Shown: positions 8,529 to 18,940, numbered from the stretch's first letter. The stretch: 64,000 nucleotides of DNA from Kaistella faecalis (GCF_019195395.1 NZ_CP078067.1:2557783-2621782); one strand, 5' to 3'. Notes: a model not told the origin generated them from the sequence alone. A program made the numbers and translations.

Positions 8529-10079
8529 ATGTCTCATAAAACGATCGATTACGGTATCGAAGAATCACTTAAAAATTTAGGAATTTCCCAACAGAATAAT
8601 GGCGTTTCGTCCGGCGGTAACTATTTTGCCAACGGTGATCTGCTCGAAAGTTATTCTCCGACCGACGGAAAACTTATCGCTACAGTAAAAACAGCAAGTA
8701 CTGAAGATTATAATACGGTCATAGAAAAGGCCAAATCAGCATACAAAGAATTCCGGATGATTCCATCGCCGAAAAGAGGCGAGTTGGTAAGACAGTTCGG
8801 ACTTAAACTCCGCGAATACAAAGATGATTTAGGTAAACTTGTTTCTTATGAAATGGGTAAATCGCTTCAGGAAGGACTCGGCGAAGTTCAGGAAATGATT
8901 GATATCTGCGATTTCGCAGTTGGTTTGTCCCGCCAGCTTCACGGTTACACCATGCATTCCGAGAGACCCGGTCACCGTATGTATGAGCAGTATCATCCGC
9001 TTGGAATTGTTGGAATTATCTCAGCATTTAATTTTCCGGTGGCAGTTTGGTCCTGGAATACAGCCCTTTCCTGGATCTGCGGAAACGTAACCATCTGGAA
9101 ACCATCAGAAAAAACGCCACTTTGCGCAATCGCATGTCAGAATATCATTAATGAAGTTTTAAAGGAAAATAATCTTCCGGAAGGAATTTCGACCATGATT
9201 GTAGGCGATCACAGAATTGGCGAACAACTCGTTAACGACAGAAATGTTGCACTTGTTTCATTTACGGGTTCAACTAAGGTTGGACGTATCGTCGGAAGAA
9301 ATGTGGCTGAAAGATTCGGGAAATCAATCCTGGAGCTTGGCGGAAACAACGCAATCATCATTACCGAAAACGCAGATCTGGATATGTCGATCATCGGCGC
9401 CGTTTTTGGTGCTGTGGGAACTGCCGGGCAAAGATGTACTTCTACAAGACGCTTAATTATTCACGAATCCGTTTACGATGAAGTGAAAAACCGTCTGGTA
9501 AAAGCTTACGGACAATTAAAAATTGGAAATCCACTGGATGAGAATAATCACGTTGGACCTTTGATCGATAAGGATGCGGTAAAACAATATCTCGATTCCA
9601 TTGAAAAATGCAGGAAAGAAGGCGGAAAATTCGCGGTTGAAGGCGGAGTTCTGGAAGGTGAAAATTACGAATCCGGATGCTATGTAAAACCATGCATCGC
9701 TGAAGTTGAAAACTCTTACGAAATTGTGCAGCACGAAACCTTCGCACCTATTTTATACCTTATTAAATACAAAACGCTCGACGAAGCAATTTCACTACAG
9801 AACGATGTTCCACAGGGATTAAGTTCTGCAATTATGACCCAGAATCTTCGTGAAGCTGAATTGTTCCTTTCTCAGGCAGGTTCCGACTGTGGAATTGCTA
9901 ATGTGAATATAGGAACTTCAGGAGCAGAAATCGGTGGCGCTTTCGGTGGTGAAAAAGAAACCGGTGGCGGTAGAGAATCCGGCTCCGATGTATGGAAATA
10001 TTACATGAGACGCCAGACCAACACTATTAATTACACTGCAAGTTTGCCGCTTGCGCAGGGAATTAAGTTCGATTTATAG
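8529..10079 (+). CDS. pcd: ALDH7-type aldehyde dehydrogenase, probable piperideine-6-carboxylate dehydrogenase
   Basis: Predicted to oxidise 2-aminoadipate semialdehyde (in equilibrium with piperideine-6-carboxylate) to 2-aminoadipate with NAD. The 516 residues have the full ALDH fold with Asn168 in [13 protein letters not shown], Glu269 in LELGGNNA and catalytic Cys303 in [10 protein letters not shown]. The [15 protein letters not shown] and [12 protein letters not shown] segments are typical of the ALDH7/antiquitin branch. The downstream lysine 6-transaminase gene makes exactly this aldehyde, which supports the substrate. The symbol follows the lat-pcd naming known from flavobacterial lysine catabolism. 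Confidence 0.9.
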   Translation: MSHKTIDYGIEESLKNLGISQQNNGVSSGGNYFANGDLLESYSPTDGKLIATVKTASTEDYNTVIEKAKSAYKEFRMIPSPKRGELVRQFGLKLREYKDDLGKLVSYEMGKSLQEGLGEVQEMIDICDFAVGLSRQLHGYTMHSERPGHRMYEQYHPLGIVGIISAFNFPVAVWSWNTALSWICGNVTIWKPSEKTPLCAIACQNIINEVLKENNLPEGISTMIVGDHRIGEQLVNDRNVALVSFTGSTKVGRIVGRNVAERFGKSILELGGNNAIIITENADLDMSIIGAVFGAVGTAGQRCTSTRRLIIHESVYDEVKNRLVKAYGQLKIGNPLDENNHVGPLIDKDAVKQYLDSIEKCRKEGGKFAVEGGVLEGENYESGCYVKPCIAEVENSYEIVQHETFAPILYLIKYKTLDEAISLQNDVPQGLSSAIMTQNLREAELFLSQAGSDCGIANVNIGTSGAEIGGAFGGEKETGGGRESGSDVWKYYMRRQTNTINYTASLPLAQGIKFDL

Positions 10080-10234
10080 CAGCCTCAAAATTATTTGGGC
10101 AACTCATCCGTCCTCCGTTCCCGCTTTTTTGTTCCGCCTTGCTGCACAAAAAGAGCTCCACTCAGGCCGGGTTGCAAAAGGGCTCGAATTAAATAAATTA
10201 AGACAACCAAATCACAAGTACAAAAACTAAAAAT
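10080..10234. repeat. Possible copy of a dispersed flavobacterial intergenic repeat
   Basis: The spacer between pcd and lat carries an unusual GC-richer tract (about 10098-10190: CATCCGTCCTCCGTTCCC, TTGTTCCGCCTTGCTGC, GAGCTCCACTCAGGCCGGG). It resembles, from memory, intergenic repeats scattered through Chryseobacterium-like genomes. No second clear copy occurs in this window, so the call is tentative. Confidence 0.3.
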
Positions 10235-11569
10235 ATGAATGACGCAATTGCATCTCACCCACAAACCACCAATAAAGTAAAAGAAACCCTTTCGAAACAT
10301 ATGCTTGCCGACGGTTTCGATTTCGTAATGGATATCGAAAAATCCCACGGCAGCTGGATCCACGACCGTAATACCGGAAAAGAGTTCCTCGATATGTTTT
10401 CAATGTTTGGATCTGCATCCATTGGTTATAACCATCCTTATTTAATGGAAAGATCTGAATGGTTAGGCAAAATGGCAGTGAACAAACCGACTTTAGCCGA
10501 TGTGTACTCCCAGGAATTTGCAGATTTCATGGACGTTTTTTCCCGCGTTGCAATTCCGGAAGAACTTCAGTACACCTTTTTTATTGAAGGCGGAACTATG
10601 GCGGTAGAAAACGCAATGAAAGCCTGCTTCGACTGGAAAACCCGGAAAAATTTCGAAAAAGGTTTAGATACCGAAGCTGGAATCTGCATCCATTTCAAAC
10701 AGGCATTTCACGGCAGAAGCGGTTATACATTAAGTTTGACCAATACTTCAGATCCAAGAAAATATCAGTATTTCCCGAAATTCGACTGGCCGAGAATCAT
10801 TAATCCACATCTCAATTTCCCGATCACTGAAGAAAATTTAGAAGAAACCATTAAAAATGAACAGTTGGCGTTGCTGCATATTCAGGAGGCGATTCTGACA
10901 AATCCCGATCAGGTAGCATGTATTATCATTGAGCCAATTCAGGCTGAAGGTGGTGATCATCATTTCCGCGACGAATTCTTCCAGGGATTAAGAAATATCT
11001 GTGACGAGAATGAAATTCTTCTGATTTTTGATGAAGTACAGACAGGAATTGGAATTACGGGAAAGATGTGGGCATTTCAGCATTTCACTGTAAAACCTGA
11101 CATTATTTCTTTCGGAAAGAAAACGCAGGTTTGCGGAGTTTTAGCCAATAAAGAAAAATTTGATGAAATCCCGAACAATGTATTCCGCGAAAGTTCCAGA
11201 ATTAATTCAACATTTGGCGGCAATTTTATAGATATGCTCCGTTTTCAGTTGGTAATGGAAGTTATTGAAAAAGAAAGCCTCGTTGAAAATGCAAGGGTAG
11301 TGGGCAACTATCTTTTAGATGGACTGAAAAAACTTGAACTTCAGTTTCCCGATAAGATTTCCGGAGCCCGAGGGCGCGGTTTAATGTGCGCTATTAACTT
11401 ACCAAGCGGAGCTGCCCGTGATAGAATGCGTGAAATATTATACGATGACGGTTTAATTATACTGGCATGTGGCGACAATTCGATCCGCTTCCGTCCACAT
11501 CTAAATGTTACCACGGAAGAGATTCAAATTGCACTTGATAAGATTGCTCATAATATCAGTAAAATTTAA
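10235..11569 (+). CDS. lat: L-lysine 6-transaminase
   Basis: PLP-dependent class-III aminotransferase that moves the epsilon-amino group of lysine to 2-oxoglutarate, giving 2-aminoadipate semialdehyde. The 444 residues contain the PLP site: Asp266 in LLIFDEVQTG and the Schiff-base lysine in SFGKKTQVCG (Lys295 or Lys296), with FFIEGGTMAVENAMKA and IIEPIQAEGGDHHFR as further conserved blocks. FGKKTQVCG is specific to the LAT subgroup. Together with the upstream dehydrogenase it forms a two-step lysine catabolic pair; the 155-bp gap means they may have separate start sites. Confidence 0.94.
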   Translation: MNDAIASHPQTTNKVKETLSKHMLADGFDFVMDIEKSHGSWIHDRNTGKEFLDMFSMFGSASIGYNHPYLMERSEWLGKMAVNKPTLADVYSQEFADFMDVFSRVAIPEELQYTFFIEGGTMAVENAMKACFDWKTRKNFEKGLDTEAGICIHFKQAFHGRSGYTLSLTNTSDPRKYQYFPKFDWPRIINPHLNFPITEENLEETIKNEQLALLHIQEAILTNPDQVACIIIEPIQAEGGDHHFRDEFFQGLRNICDENEILLIFDEVQTGIGITGKMWAFQHFTVKPDIISFGKKTQVCGVLANKEKFDEIPNNVFRESSRINSTFGGNFIDMLRFQLVMEVIEKESLVENARVVGNYLLDGLKKLELQFPDKISGARGRGLMCAINLPSGAARDRMREILYDDGLIILACGDNSIRFRPHLNVTTEEIQIALDKIAHNISKI

Positions 11570-11651
11570 TTTGTACCTAGTGAATAGTAATTTATTAAAA
11601 TCTTAACATAGTTTTTCAGAATTTTTTTCTACATTTAGTGCTCAAAATGAA

Positions 11652-11909
11652 ATGATTATGGAAAGAGAAACGAGAGTATCGGTATTTGAAAGTGAAAAAC
11701 CGTCGGAAATTCAATTGATTAAAGCCCGTTTGGATGCCAACAATATTACCTCCTTTTTAAATGATAAGTATATGTCATTCACTACCACACCTACTGCGAA
11801 CACCATTAAACTTATGGTAAATCTGCAGGATGAACAGAGAGCATTTGATATTATAGATGAATTGATCATGAAATCTGATTTAGATCTTACTGCTAACCTT
11901 AAAAATTAA
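11652..11909 (+). CDS. DUF2007 putative signal-transducing protein
   Basis: An 85-residue soluble protein (83 if the second ATG at 11658 is used). RVSVFESEKPSEIQLIKARLDANNI is the typical opening of DUF2007 proteins, a ferredoxin-like small fold thought to act in signalling or as a PII-like partner, without proven function. The remainder, IKLMVNLQDEQRAFDIIDEL, fits. Monocistronic, with a strong terminator downstream. Confidence 0.85.
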   Translation: MIMERETRVSVFESEKPSEIQLIKARLDANNITSFLNDKYMSFTTTPTANTIKLMVNLQDEQRAFDIIDELIMKSDLDLTANLKN

Positions 11910-11943
11910 TTTTATAATTTTAAATTTTACGTTTTACAGAAAT

Positions 11944-11975
11944 CGGCACCAATTTATTTGGTGCCGGTTTTTTTT
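11944..11975 (+). terminator. Rho-independent terminator after the DUF2007 gene
   Basis: Perfect 9-bp stem CGGCACCAA / TTGGTGCCG with a short loop and a run of T. Confidence 0.93.
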
Positions 11976-12029
11976 CTGCAAAAGTCTAAGATTTTGCCTT
12001 GCTGAATTCCTGTTATTGAAAATTAGATC

Positions 12030-13754
12030 TTAAAGTTTTTCTTTCATCATTTTGATGAAGACGGATGGCTTAAGATCAAATTTCCTGCGGAAATTATCAG
12101 AAAAATTCTCTGTGCTCGAGAATCCCGAAATGGATGCAAGTTCCTTCACGTCCATATTAATGTATTTCACATCATTTTTCAAATGGGTGATAATATAATC
12201 AAGACGGAGGTCATTGATATAAAGGGTAAAGTTTTTCCCTTTGTAGGTATTGATGATTTTTGAAAAGTAAGTGGAATTGGTACCAAAGTCCTCACTCAGT
12301 GATTTTTGTGAAACCTGCGAATCAAGGAATTTCTCCTCCTTTTCAAAATTTTCGAGTTGCTTCAGAATGCTCTCAACAAAAATGGGATTGAGACCTGGAA
12401 TTTTATTATAAAACTCGTAGTTAAATTTCTGTGGACTCTTAATTTGAATTTCATTCAATAATCTAGGTGCTGTAGTAGCGTCTTCCGTACTCTGTTGCGC
12501 GAGGATCGCTTCGAAACGCTTTTTGTAATTCTGCTTTTCTTTATAGATCCTGTATCCGAAAAACAGAAAAATACCAAGAAGTACAATAATTAATACAAAA
12601 AAGATAGCTCTCTGATTTTGCAGCGTACTTTCAATTCGGTTTTTTTCGGCTATAAGTTTTTTGGTATCATATTCCTTAACAATTCTTTCGTAGAGATACT
12701 TGTAGTTTTTCTCGTAGGAACGGTCGAGGAACATCAGTTTGTTGATATATTCCAATTGTTTTTTGGTATCACCTATAGAATTATAATATTTGATCAGGAT
12801 TTCATACGCCGAGCGAAACTGTGGATCGAGCTTTTTTGTCTTCTCATAATGTTTGTCGATTTCTTCCAGATATTTTACGGCCAGTTGCTCCTTACCAATA
12901 TGCCAGTAGGAGAGACCTAAATAATAAACTTCGGTATTATGATCCCATTGGTCATTGTATAATCTGATGGATTCCGAAAATTTAGAAATTGCGCTATTAT
13001 AGTCTTTTAGATAATAAGCAGTCATACCTTCAGAAGTGATAAAATACGGAGTGTATTGGTCTAGTTTATTATCTTTTATATAACTAAAAGCTTCTTCTAA
13101 CAATGCTTTATTTTCCTCAATATTCCCCAGTTTTATATTCGAATCTATAAGGCTCATTAGGGAATAGAGGTAATATACCTGATAATTTTTCCCTAAAGAG
13201 GATTTATTATTTAGATGGTCCTTAAAATATTTAAGCGATATTAAAAGCTCCTTTCTTGCATCTTCATACTGTCCTAAATAAATTTTATTTTGTGCAATAT
13301 AGTAGATGGTCTTGTTTAAGATGTATTCGTCTCCGATCTCTTGTGATAACTTATTTGCTGCCAAAATATCATCTAGAGCTTTTTCGTAGAACTCTTCTGC
13401 CATATTGACATTACCGTGATGTAAGTATGCATCAATGAGAATCTTTTTAATTTCAGAGTTTTTTGCAATAATCAACGCGCTGTCAGCATATTTTAAATTT
13501 ATCGGATAGGTACTGTTTACGCTCGCGTAACGATAAGCATAAAATAAAGCCTCCTTGTTTTGCTCTTTTTTTGATTTTGAAATATAGAAATTTATCAGTT
13601 TCCACATTTCTGTCGGATTATTGATGTTTGCATCAATCGTTTTTTCGATTTCCTCATTACTTAAATTGGAGTTCGGCGACTTTTGAGCCGGGAAATTGTT
13701 GAAAATAACAAGAGAAAGGAGAAAAAGAAGTGTTAATTTAAATTTCAACTGCAT
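12030..13754 (-). CDS. TPR membrane regulator with C-terminal AraC-type HTH
   Basis: A 574-residue envelope-to-DNA regulator typical of flavobacteria: an N-terminal signal peptide (LLFLLSLVIFNNFPAQ), TPR-like helical repeats over about residues 60-370, one membrane helix near 386-407 (AIFFVLIIVLLGIFLFFGY), a basic juxtamembrane coil (YKEKQNYKKRFEAIL), and an AraC-family DNA-binding domain at the C-terminus (DFGTNSTYFSKIINTY, VKELASISGFSSTENFSDNF). The sensory TPR part should be periplasmic and the HTH cytoplasmic. It is divergent from the small lipoprotein gene at 13939, a possible target. Confidence 0.88.
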   Translation of the reverse strand: MQLKFKLTLLFLLSLVIFNNFPAQKSPNSNLSNEEIEKTIDANINNPTEMWKLINFYISKSKKEQNKEALFYAYRYASVNSTYPINLKYADSALIIAKNSEIKKILIDAYLHHGNVNMAEEFYEKALDDILAANKLSQEIGDEYILNKTIYYIAQNKIYLGQYEDARKELLISLKYFKDHLNNKSSLGKNYQVYYLYSLMSLIDSNIKLGNIEENKALLEEAFSYIKDNKLDQYTPYFITSEGMTAYYLKDYNSAISKFSESIRLYNDQWDHNTEVYYLGLSYWHIGKEQLAVKYLEEIDKHYEKTKKLDPQFRSAYEILIKYYNSIGDTKKQLEYINKLMFLDRSYEKNYKYLYERIVKEYDTKKLIAEKNRIESTLQNQRAIFFVLIIVLLGIFLFFGYRIYKEKQNYKKRFEAILAQQSTEDATTAPRLLNEIQIKSPQKFNYEFYNKIPGLNPIFVESILKQLENFEKEEKFLDSQVSQKSLSEDFGTNSTYFSKIINTYKGKNFTLYINDLRLDYIITHLKNDVKYINMDVKELASISGFSSTENFSDNFRRKFDLKPSVFIKMMKEKL

Positions 13755-13938
13755 GATGTCTTACTGACTGATTTATAGTAGTTTATTTATTTTAATGGCT
13801 TGTTTTTTACAATTTTACTGTATTTTTTTTAAAATGCCTGCAGCTAATTTAAAATATACTTGTTGTTTTTTAAAAACTAACGGTTGCATAATTTGCTTTA
13901 TAATCGCTTTCGACAATACATTTGTAAAAATTAAAAGT

Positions 13939-14169
13939 ATGAAAAAATTTGCACTTATCACCGCAGTACTTGTCACTGCTATATCATTACAATCATGCAG
14001 ACAAGCTGATGACGTTTTATCACCTGAAGAAATAGCAACATTACAAAAAGTACAGGACTCATCCAACAATTCTTCTAATAAAGATGATGATAATACTGTA
14101 GGAATTGACCAAAGTGTGCCAACTGCCACATTCGTAGACGGAGAAATTGTACCGCCACCAAGAAAGTAA
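13939..14169 (+). CDS. Small lipoprotein of unknown function
   Basis: 76 residues from the ATG at 13939 (MKKFALITAVLVTAISLQSC); the open frame extends upstream but the signal peptide fixes the start. The lipobox cysteine is Cys20 (LQSCRQADD). The mature part is short, acidic and Ser/Asn/Asp-rich, ending GEIVPPPRK. It lies directly divergent from the TPR-AraC regulator, an arrangement repeated in related genomes. Role unknown; perhaps a regulated surface peptide. Confidence 0.65.
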   Translation: MKKFALITAVLVTAISLQSCRQADDVLSPEEIATLQKVQDSSNNSSNKDDDNTVGIDQSVPTATFVDGEIVPPPRK

Positions 14170-14210
14170 CCCCTAAAACTAAATATTTTTTTTTCATCAT
14201 TTGTGTTTGG

Positions 14211-14242
14211 TTCTTCCGCGATATTCGCGGAAGAATCTTTTT
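14211..14242 (+). terminator. Rho-independent terminator after the small lipoprotein gene
   Basis: Perfect 11-bp stem TTCTTCCGCGA / TCGCGGAAGAA with loop TAT, followed by TCTTTTTAT. Confidence 0.93.
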
Positions 14243-14319
14243 ATAGAACAATCACACCTACTGCTTGTAGTTTAATCAAGTTTCCTTATTTTCGTACCTT
14301 TGTAAAATATTTCTTATTT

Positions 14320-16749
14320 ATGGAGGCCACCTATATTGAAACACAACAGATTTCTTTTCAGGATTTTAAAAACCAGATTTTAGCCGATTATAAACTCGGC
14401 AGAATTTCCCGCGAAATGTCTTATCTCGGGAGACGCGAAGTACTTACCGGCAAGGCGAAGTTCGGTATTTTCGGGGACGGAAAAGAGCTTCCGCAACTCG
14501 CAATGGCTAAGGTCTTTAAAAATGGGGACTTCCGTTCCGGATATTACCGGGACCAAACTTTCGCCATGGCGATTGATGCTGTAAGCGTAGAAAGTTTTTT
14601 TGCTCAGTTATATGCAGATACAAATGTTGATCGCGAACCTGCTTCTGCCGGTCGCCAGATGAATGGTCATTATGCGACCCGAAGTCTGAACGAAGACGGC
14701 AGCTGGAAAAACTTAATGGAGCAAAAAAATATTTCATCAGATATTTCACCTACTGCAGGACAAATGCCAAGGCTTTTAGGTCTTGCTTTAGCTTCCAAAG
14801 TCTATAAATCTGTAAAATTTGAGGGTTCAGAAAAATTTTCCAATGACGGAAATGAAGTTGCTTTCGGCACAATTGGTGATGCATCAACAGCTGAGGGACA
14901 TTTCTGGGAGGCTTTGAATGCTGCCTGTGCTTTGCAGGTTCCAATGATTGTTTCGATCTGGGATGATGGTTACGGAATTTCTGTACCAACTCAAAACCAG
15001 CGTGCTAAAGCAGATATAGCTGAAATGCTTTCCGGCTTTCAAAGAACAGAAGGTCAGAATCAGGGATGCGAAATCATTCAGGTTAAAGCCTGGGATTACC
15101 CTTCGCTTCTTGATGCTTACGCAAGGGCAGAACATTTTGCGAGAACTGAAAGTGTTCCTGTTGTGGTTCATGTTGTAGAAGTTACACAGCCTCAAGGACA
15201 TTCCACATCGGGATCGCACGAGAGATATAAAAATGAAGAACGCCTGAAATGGGAAGGTGAATTTGACGGTTTGAACAAATTCAGGGAATGGATTCTCAAT
15301 TATTCTATTGAAATTGAAGGAAAGGACGAACAGCTTGCAACCGCTGAGGAACTTGATCTTATTAATGAAGAAGCGAAGAAATTTGTAAAAGAAGGTCAGA
15401 AAAAAGCTTGGGAAGATTATCAAAAATCCATTACCGTTTTAAAAGATGCAGTCATTCCGCTGGTTGAGAATTTAGAAGACCAGAACGCAGAAATTACCGC
15501 TGAACTTCATAAATTCAATAAGATCATTGCGGTGGCGAAACGTGATATCTTCCATTTGGTAAGAAAGTCATTACTCCTTACAAGAGGCAATGAATCAGCA
15601 GAGAGAAAAGCTCTTCAGAATAAATTCAAAGAAATTTTTGCGGCTGAGAAAGACAATTACTCTTCGCATTTATATTCTCAGTCTCAGTGGAAAACAACGA
15701 ATATAAAAGAAATTCCTCCCGTTTTTTCTGAAAATTCAGAGAATGTTGACGGAAGAGTTGTCGTAAGAAATAACTTCGATAAAATATTCGAAAAATATCC
15801 TGAAACGCTGGTCTTCGGTGAAGATGCCGGAAATATCGGTGATGTAAACCAAGGTTTAGAAGGTCTACAGGAAAAATATGGCGAACTTCGAATTGCAGAC
15901 ACCGGAATTCGTGAAGCCACTATCCTCGGACAAGGAATTGGTATGGCAATGCGCGGACTCAGACCGATCGCAGAAATCCAGTATCTCGACTACATCCTAT
16001 ATTGTTTACAGGGAATGAGCGATGATTTAGCTACCGTTCAGTACCGTACAAAAGGTGGGCAAAAAGCTCCGGTAATTATCAGAACTCGTGGGCACAGGCT
16101 CGAAGGTGTTTGGCATTCCGGTTCACCGATGGCTGGAATCATTAATCTTTCAAAAGGAATTCTGGTTCTTGTTCCACGAAATTTAACCAAAGCTGCAGGA
16201 TTTTACAACACGATGCTTCAGAGTGATGAACCAGCCGTAATCGTGGAATGTCTGAACGGTTACCGTTTAAAAGAAAAACAGCCTGACAACTTAGGAGAAT
16301 TTACTGTTCCTGTTGGTAAAATTGAAGTTACTAAGGAAGGAAAAGATGTGACGTTAGTGACTTACGGATCCACCTGGAGAATCGTAATGGAAGCAGCTGA
16401 GGAACTTGAAAAAATCGGTATTTCTGCTGAAGTGATTGATGTTCAGTCCTTAATACCGTTTGATCTTAGTCACGACATTGCTGAAAGTGTAAAGAAAACT
16501 AACCGGTTGGTGGTAATTGACGAAGATGTGGAAGGCGGAACATCTGCTTTTATTCTTCAGCAGATTCTAGAGAAACAGAAAGCTTTCAGATTTTTAGACT
16601 CAGATCCTTTAACCATTTGTGCAGAAAACCACAGACCTGCTTACGCAAGCGACGGCGATTATTTCAGTAAACCAAGTGTGGATGATATGGTCGAAAAAAT
16701 ATATGAGATGTTTAATGAAATTAATCCGGCTCGGTTTCCGGCGATATAG
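14320..16749 (+). CDS. 2-oxoacid dehydrogenase E1 component, fused alpha and beta subunits
   Basis: ThDP-dependent decarboxylase of a branched-chain-type 2-oxoacid dehydrogenase complex. From the ATG at 14320 (MEATYIETQQ) it has 809 residues; the longer frame lacks a sensible start. The alpha half carries the substrate-loop region SAGRQMNGHY and the ThDP/Mg motif from Gly186 (GDASTAEGHFWEALN ... DDGYGIS). The beta half begins near VVRNNFDKIFEKYP, with FGEDAGNIGDVNQG, ADTGIREATILGQGIGMAM and a C-terminal transketolase domain (TYGSTWRIVMEAAEEL, DVQSLIPFD). The fusion is usual in Bacteroidota. The lpd gene encoding the matching E3 lies 0.8 kb downstream; no E2 is in the window. Confidence 0.93.
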   Translation: MEATYIETQQISFQDFKNQILADYKLGRISREMSYLGRREVLTGKAKFGIFGDGKELPQLAMAKVFKNGDFRSGYYRDQTFAMAIDAVSVESFFAQLYADTNVDREPASAGRQMNGHYATRSLNEDGSWKNLMEQKNISSDISPTAGQMPRLLGLALASKVYKSVKFEGSEKFSNDGNEVAFGTIGDASTAEGHFWEALNAACALQVPMIVSIWDDGYGISVPTQNQRAKADIAEMLSGFQRTEGQNQGCEIIQVKAWDYPSLLDAYARAEHFARTESVPVVVHVVEVTQPQGHSTSGSHERYKNEERLKWEGEFDGLNKFREWILNYSIEIEGKDEQLATAEELDLINEEAKKFVKEGQKKAWEDYQKSITVLKDAVIPLVENLEDQNAEITAELHKFNKIIAVAKRDIFHLVRKSLLLTRGNESAERKALQNKFKEIFAAEKDNYSSHLYSQSQWKTTNIKEIPPVFSENSENVDGRVVVRNNFDKIFEKYPETLVFGEDAGNIGDVNQGLEGLQEKYGELRIADTGIREATILGQGIGMAMRGLRPIAEIQYLDYILYCLQGMSDDLATVQYRTKGGQKAPVIIRTRGHRLEGVWHSGSPMAGIINLSKGILVLVPRNLTKAAGFYNTMLQSDEPAVIVECLNGYRLKEKQPDNLGEFTVPVGKIEVTKEGKDVTLVTYGSTWRIVMEAAEELEKIGISAEVIDVQSLIPFDLSHDIAESVKKTNRLVVIDEDVEGGTSAFILQQILEKQKAFRFLDSDPLTICAENHRPAYASDGDYFSKPSVDDMVEKIYEMFNEINPARFPAI

Positions 16750-16767
16750 ATTTTAATATTCAGCTAT

Positions 16768-16798
16768 AAAAAAGCAAACTTCGGTTTGCTTTTTTTTT
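16768..16798 (+). terminator. Rho-independent terminator after the E1 gene
   Basis: AAAGCAAAC-TTCG-GTTTGCTTT stem with a stable TTCG loop and a T-run. Confidence 0.95.
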
Positions 16799-16835
16799 GC
16801 ACTATTCTTGCATTGCTTCGTAAAATTTAAATTTT

Positions 16836-17450
16836 ATGAGAAATATTTTTGTTCCGATTATAGCCTCATTCTTAGTCGTTTCATGTAGCAAGACTGAAAC
16901 TAAAATTCAGGATCATTCAACAGAGCAGAATCAGAAAAATGAAACTACGAACGGAATGGTTGCGATTATGAATGAAATGATGGATGAAATGCATAGTGAA
17001 AAACCAACAGGGAATAATGATGTAGATTTTGCCAAGATGATGATTGAGCATCACAAGGGAGCAGTTGAAATGTCAGAACTTCTTTTAGAGAAAGGCCAAG
17101 ATGAAGAATTAAAAACATTTGCCCGCAAAGTTATTATTGCACAGGATAAAGAAATAAACTTGATGAAAAAGTTTGAAAATCAAACCGAAGTTTCACCCGA
17201 TAGCAAGATTTTTCAGCAGGAACTCAATCAGTCGATGGGCGCGATGATGAATAAAAACATTAAAATCCATAATGATATTGATAAAGATTACGCCGAACAG
17301 ATGATTCCGCATCATCAAAGCGCGGTTGATATGGCCGAAGTTTATCTGAAATACGGGAAGCAAAAGGATTTGTTGAAATTGTGCGATGATATTGTTAATA
17401 CGCAGACTTCAGAAATTCAACAGTTAAAGACTTGGCTCACTGCAAATTAA
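16836..17450 (+). CDS. DUF305 lipoprotein
   Basis: A 204-residue lipoprotein (lipobox ending at Cys17, VVSCSKTE) with a duplicated four-helix ferritin-like DUF305 domain. Each half carries the signature: FAKMMIEHHKGAVEMSELLL and YAEQMIPHHQSAVDMAEVYL. The paired HH and Met residues suggest metal, often copper, handling. DUF305 genes are frequently next to copper genes, but here the neighbours are E1 and lpd. The linker is rich in Gln, Asn and Thr. A hairpin at 17489-17509 follows but lacks a T-run. Confidence 0.9.
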   Translation: MRNIFVPIIASFLVVSCSKTETKIQDHSTEQNQKNETTNGMVAIMNEMMDEMHSEKPTGNNDVDFAKMMIEHHKGAVEMSELLLEKGQDEELKTFARKVIIAQDKEINLMKKFENQTEVSPDSKIFQQELNQSMGAMMNKNIKIHNDIDKDYAEQMIPHHQSAVDMAEVYLKYGKQKDLLKLCDDIVNTQTSEIQQLKTWLTAN

Positions 17451-17548
17451 ATTAATGATATGAAATAACTCAGGCTACCGCCGTAAAAAAGGAATGTGAT
17501 GCATTCCTTGAAAAAAATTCCGTAATTTCGCGTTAAATTTTTTAACAC

Positions 17549-18940
17549 ATGAACTACGATATTATTGTCATCGGAAGTGGCCCAGGTGGATATGTAACCG
17601 CGATCAGAGCTGCACAACTGGGTTTTAAAACCGCCATCATCGAAAAGGAAAATTTAGGCGGGATCTGCCTGAACTGGGGCTGTATCCCAACCAAAGCTTT
17701 GCTGAAGTCGGCACACGTTTTCAATTATTTAAAACACACCGAAGATTACGGTTTGAATAAAATTGAAAATCCAGGGTTCGATTTTTCGAAAGTAATCCAG
17801 AGAAGTAGAGGTGTAGCAACCAAAATGAGCGGAGGGATTTCTTTCCTGATGAAGAAAAACAAGATTGATGTCATCATGGGAACTGCTAAAGTTCAGAAAG
17901 GCAAAAAAGTTTCAGTAACAGATAAAGACGGGAAAAACACAGAATATTCCGCGGAACATATTATCATCGCCACCGGCGCAAGATCAAGAGAACTTCCGAA
18001 CCTTCCTCAGGATGGCGTGAAAGTGATCGGATACAGACAGGCATTGAGCCTTCCGCAACAGCCAAAATCGATGATTGTTGTTGGTTCAGGTGCAATCGGT
18101 GTTGAGTTTGCTGATTTCTATAATTCAATGGGAACTAAAGTGACCATCGTTGAATTTATGCCAACCGTGGTTCCTGTTGAAGACGAAGAAATCTCAAAAC
18201 ATCTTGAAAAATCCCTGAAAAAATCAGGCATTGAAATCATGACGAACGCTTCTGTTGAAAGCGTGGATACAAGTGGAGAAGGTGTAAAAGCTAACGTAAA
18301 AACCGCGACTGGAAACATTACGCTTGAAGCTGATATTTTACTTTCTGCTGTTGGAATTGCTGCAAACATAGAGGGACAAGGATTTGAAGAGGTTGGAATT
18401 CAAACTGAAAAAGGCCGTGTTTTAGTTAACGAATGGTACGAAACTTCAGTTCCGGGATATTATGCAATCGGTGATATTCTCCCAACCCAAGCGCTGGCTC
18501 ACGTAGCTTCTGCAGAAGGAATTACCTGTGTGGAGAAAATCAAAGGTCTTCATGTAGAGAAAATCGACTACGGCAATATTCCGGGATGTACATATTGCCA
18601 TCCGGAAGTCGCTTCAGTTGGTCTTACTGAAAAGCAGGCGAAAGAAAAAGGTTACGAAATTAAAGTAGGTAAATTCCCGCTTTCTGCAAGTGGGAAAGCA
18701 ACCGCAAACGGAAATACCGATGGTTTCATTAAAGTGATTTTCGATGCGAAATACGGAGAATGGCTCGGTTGTCACATGATTGGCGAGGGCGTTACCGATA
18801 TGATTGCGGAAGCAGTTGTCGCGAGAAAACTTGAAACGACAGGCCACGAAATCATTAAATCTATTCACCCGCACCCGACCGTTTCAGAAGCGATCATGGA
18901 AGCAGCAGCAGCAGCTTACGGCGAAGTGATTCATATTTAA
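17549..18940 (+). CDS. lpdA: Dihydrolipoyl dehydrogenase (E3)
   Basis: FAD/NAD enzyme re-oxidising the lipoyl group of 2-oxoacid dehydrogenase complexes and the glycine cleavage system. 463 residues: N-terminal FAD site GSGPGGYVTAIRAAQLG, the redox disulphide in GGICLNWGCIPTKALL, NAD-binding GSGAIGVEFADFY, and the dimer domain with the catalytic His in IHPHPTVSEAIMEA. All active residues are intact. It lies downstream of the E1 fusion and is the likely E3 of that complex. Confidence 0.97.
   Translation: MNYDIIVIGSGPGGYVTAIRAAQLGFKTAIIEKENLGGICLNWGCIPTKALLKSAHVFNYLKHTEDYGLNKIENPGFDFSKVIQRSRGVATKMSGGISFLMKKNKIDVIMGTAKVQKGKKVSVTDKDGKNTEYSAEHIIIATGARSRELPNLPQDGVKVIGYRQALSLPQQPKSMIVVGSGAIGVEFADFYNSMGTKVTIVEFMPTVVPVEDEEISKHLEKSLKKSGIEIMTNASVESVDTSGEGVKANVKTATGNITLEADILLSAVGIAANIEGQGFEEVGIQTEKGRVLVNEWYETSVPGYYAIGDILPTQALAHVASAEGITCVEKIKGLHVEKIDYGNIPGCTYCHPEVASVGLTEKQAKEKGYEIKVGKFPLSASGKATANGNTDGFIKVIFDAKYGEWLGCHMIGEGVTDMIAEAVVARKLETTGHEIIKSIHPHPTVSEAIMEAAAAAYGEVIHI

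Noticed and set aside
17489-17509. Hairpin after the DUF305 gene as a terminator
   Set aside because: The 8-bp stem AAGGAATG/CATTCCTT is good, but it is followed by A residues, not T, on the plus strand, and no minus-strand gene ends there.
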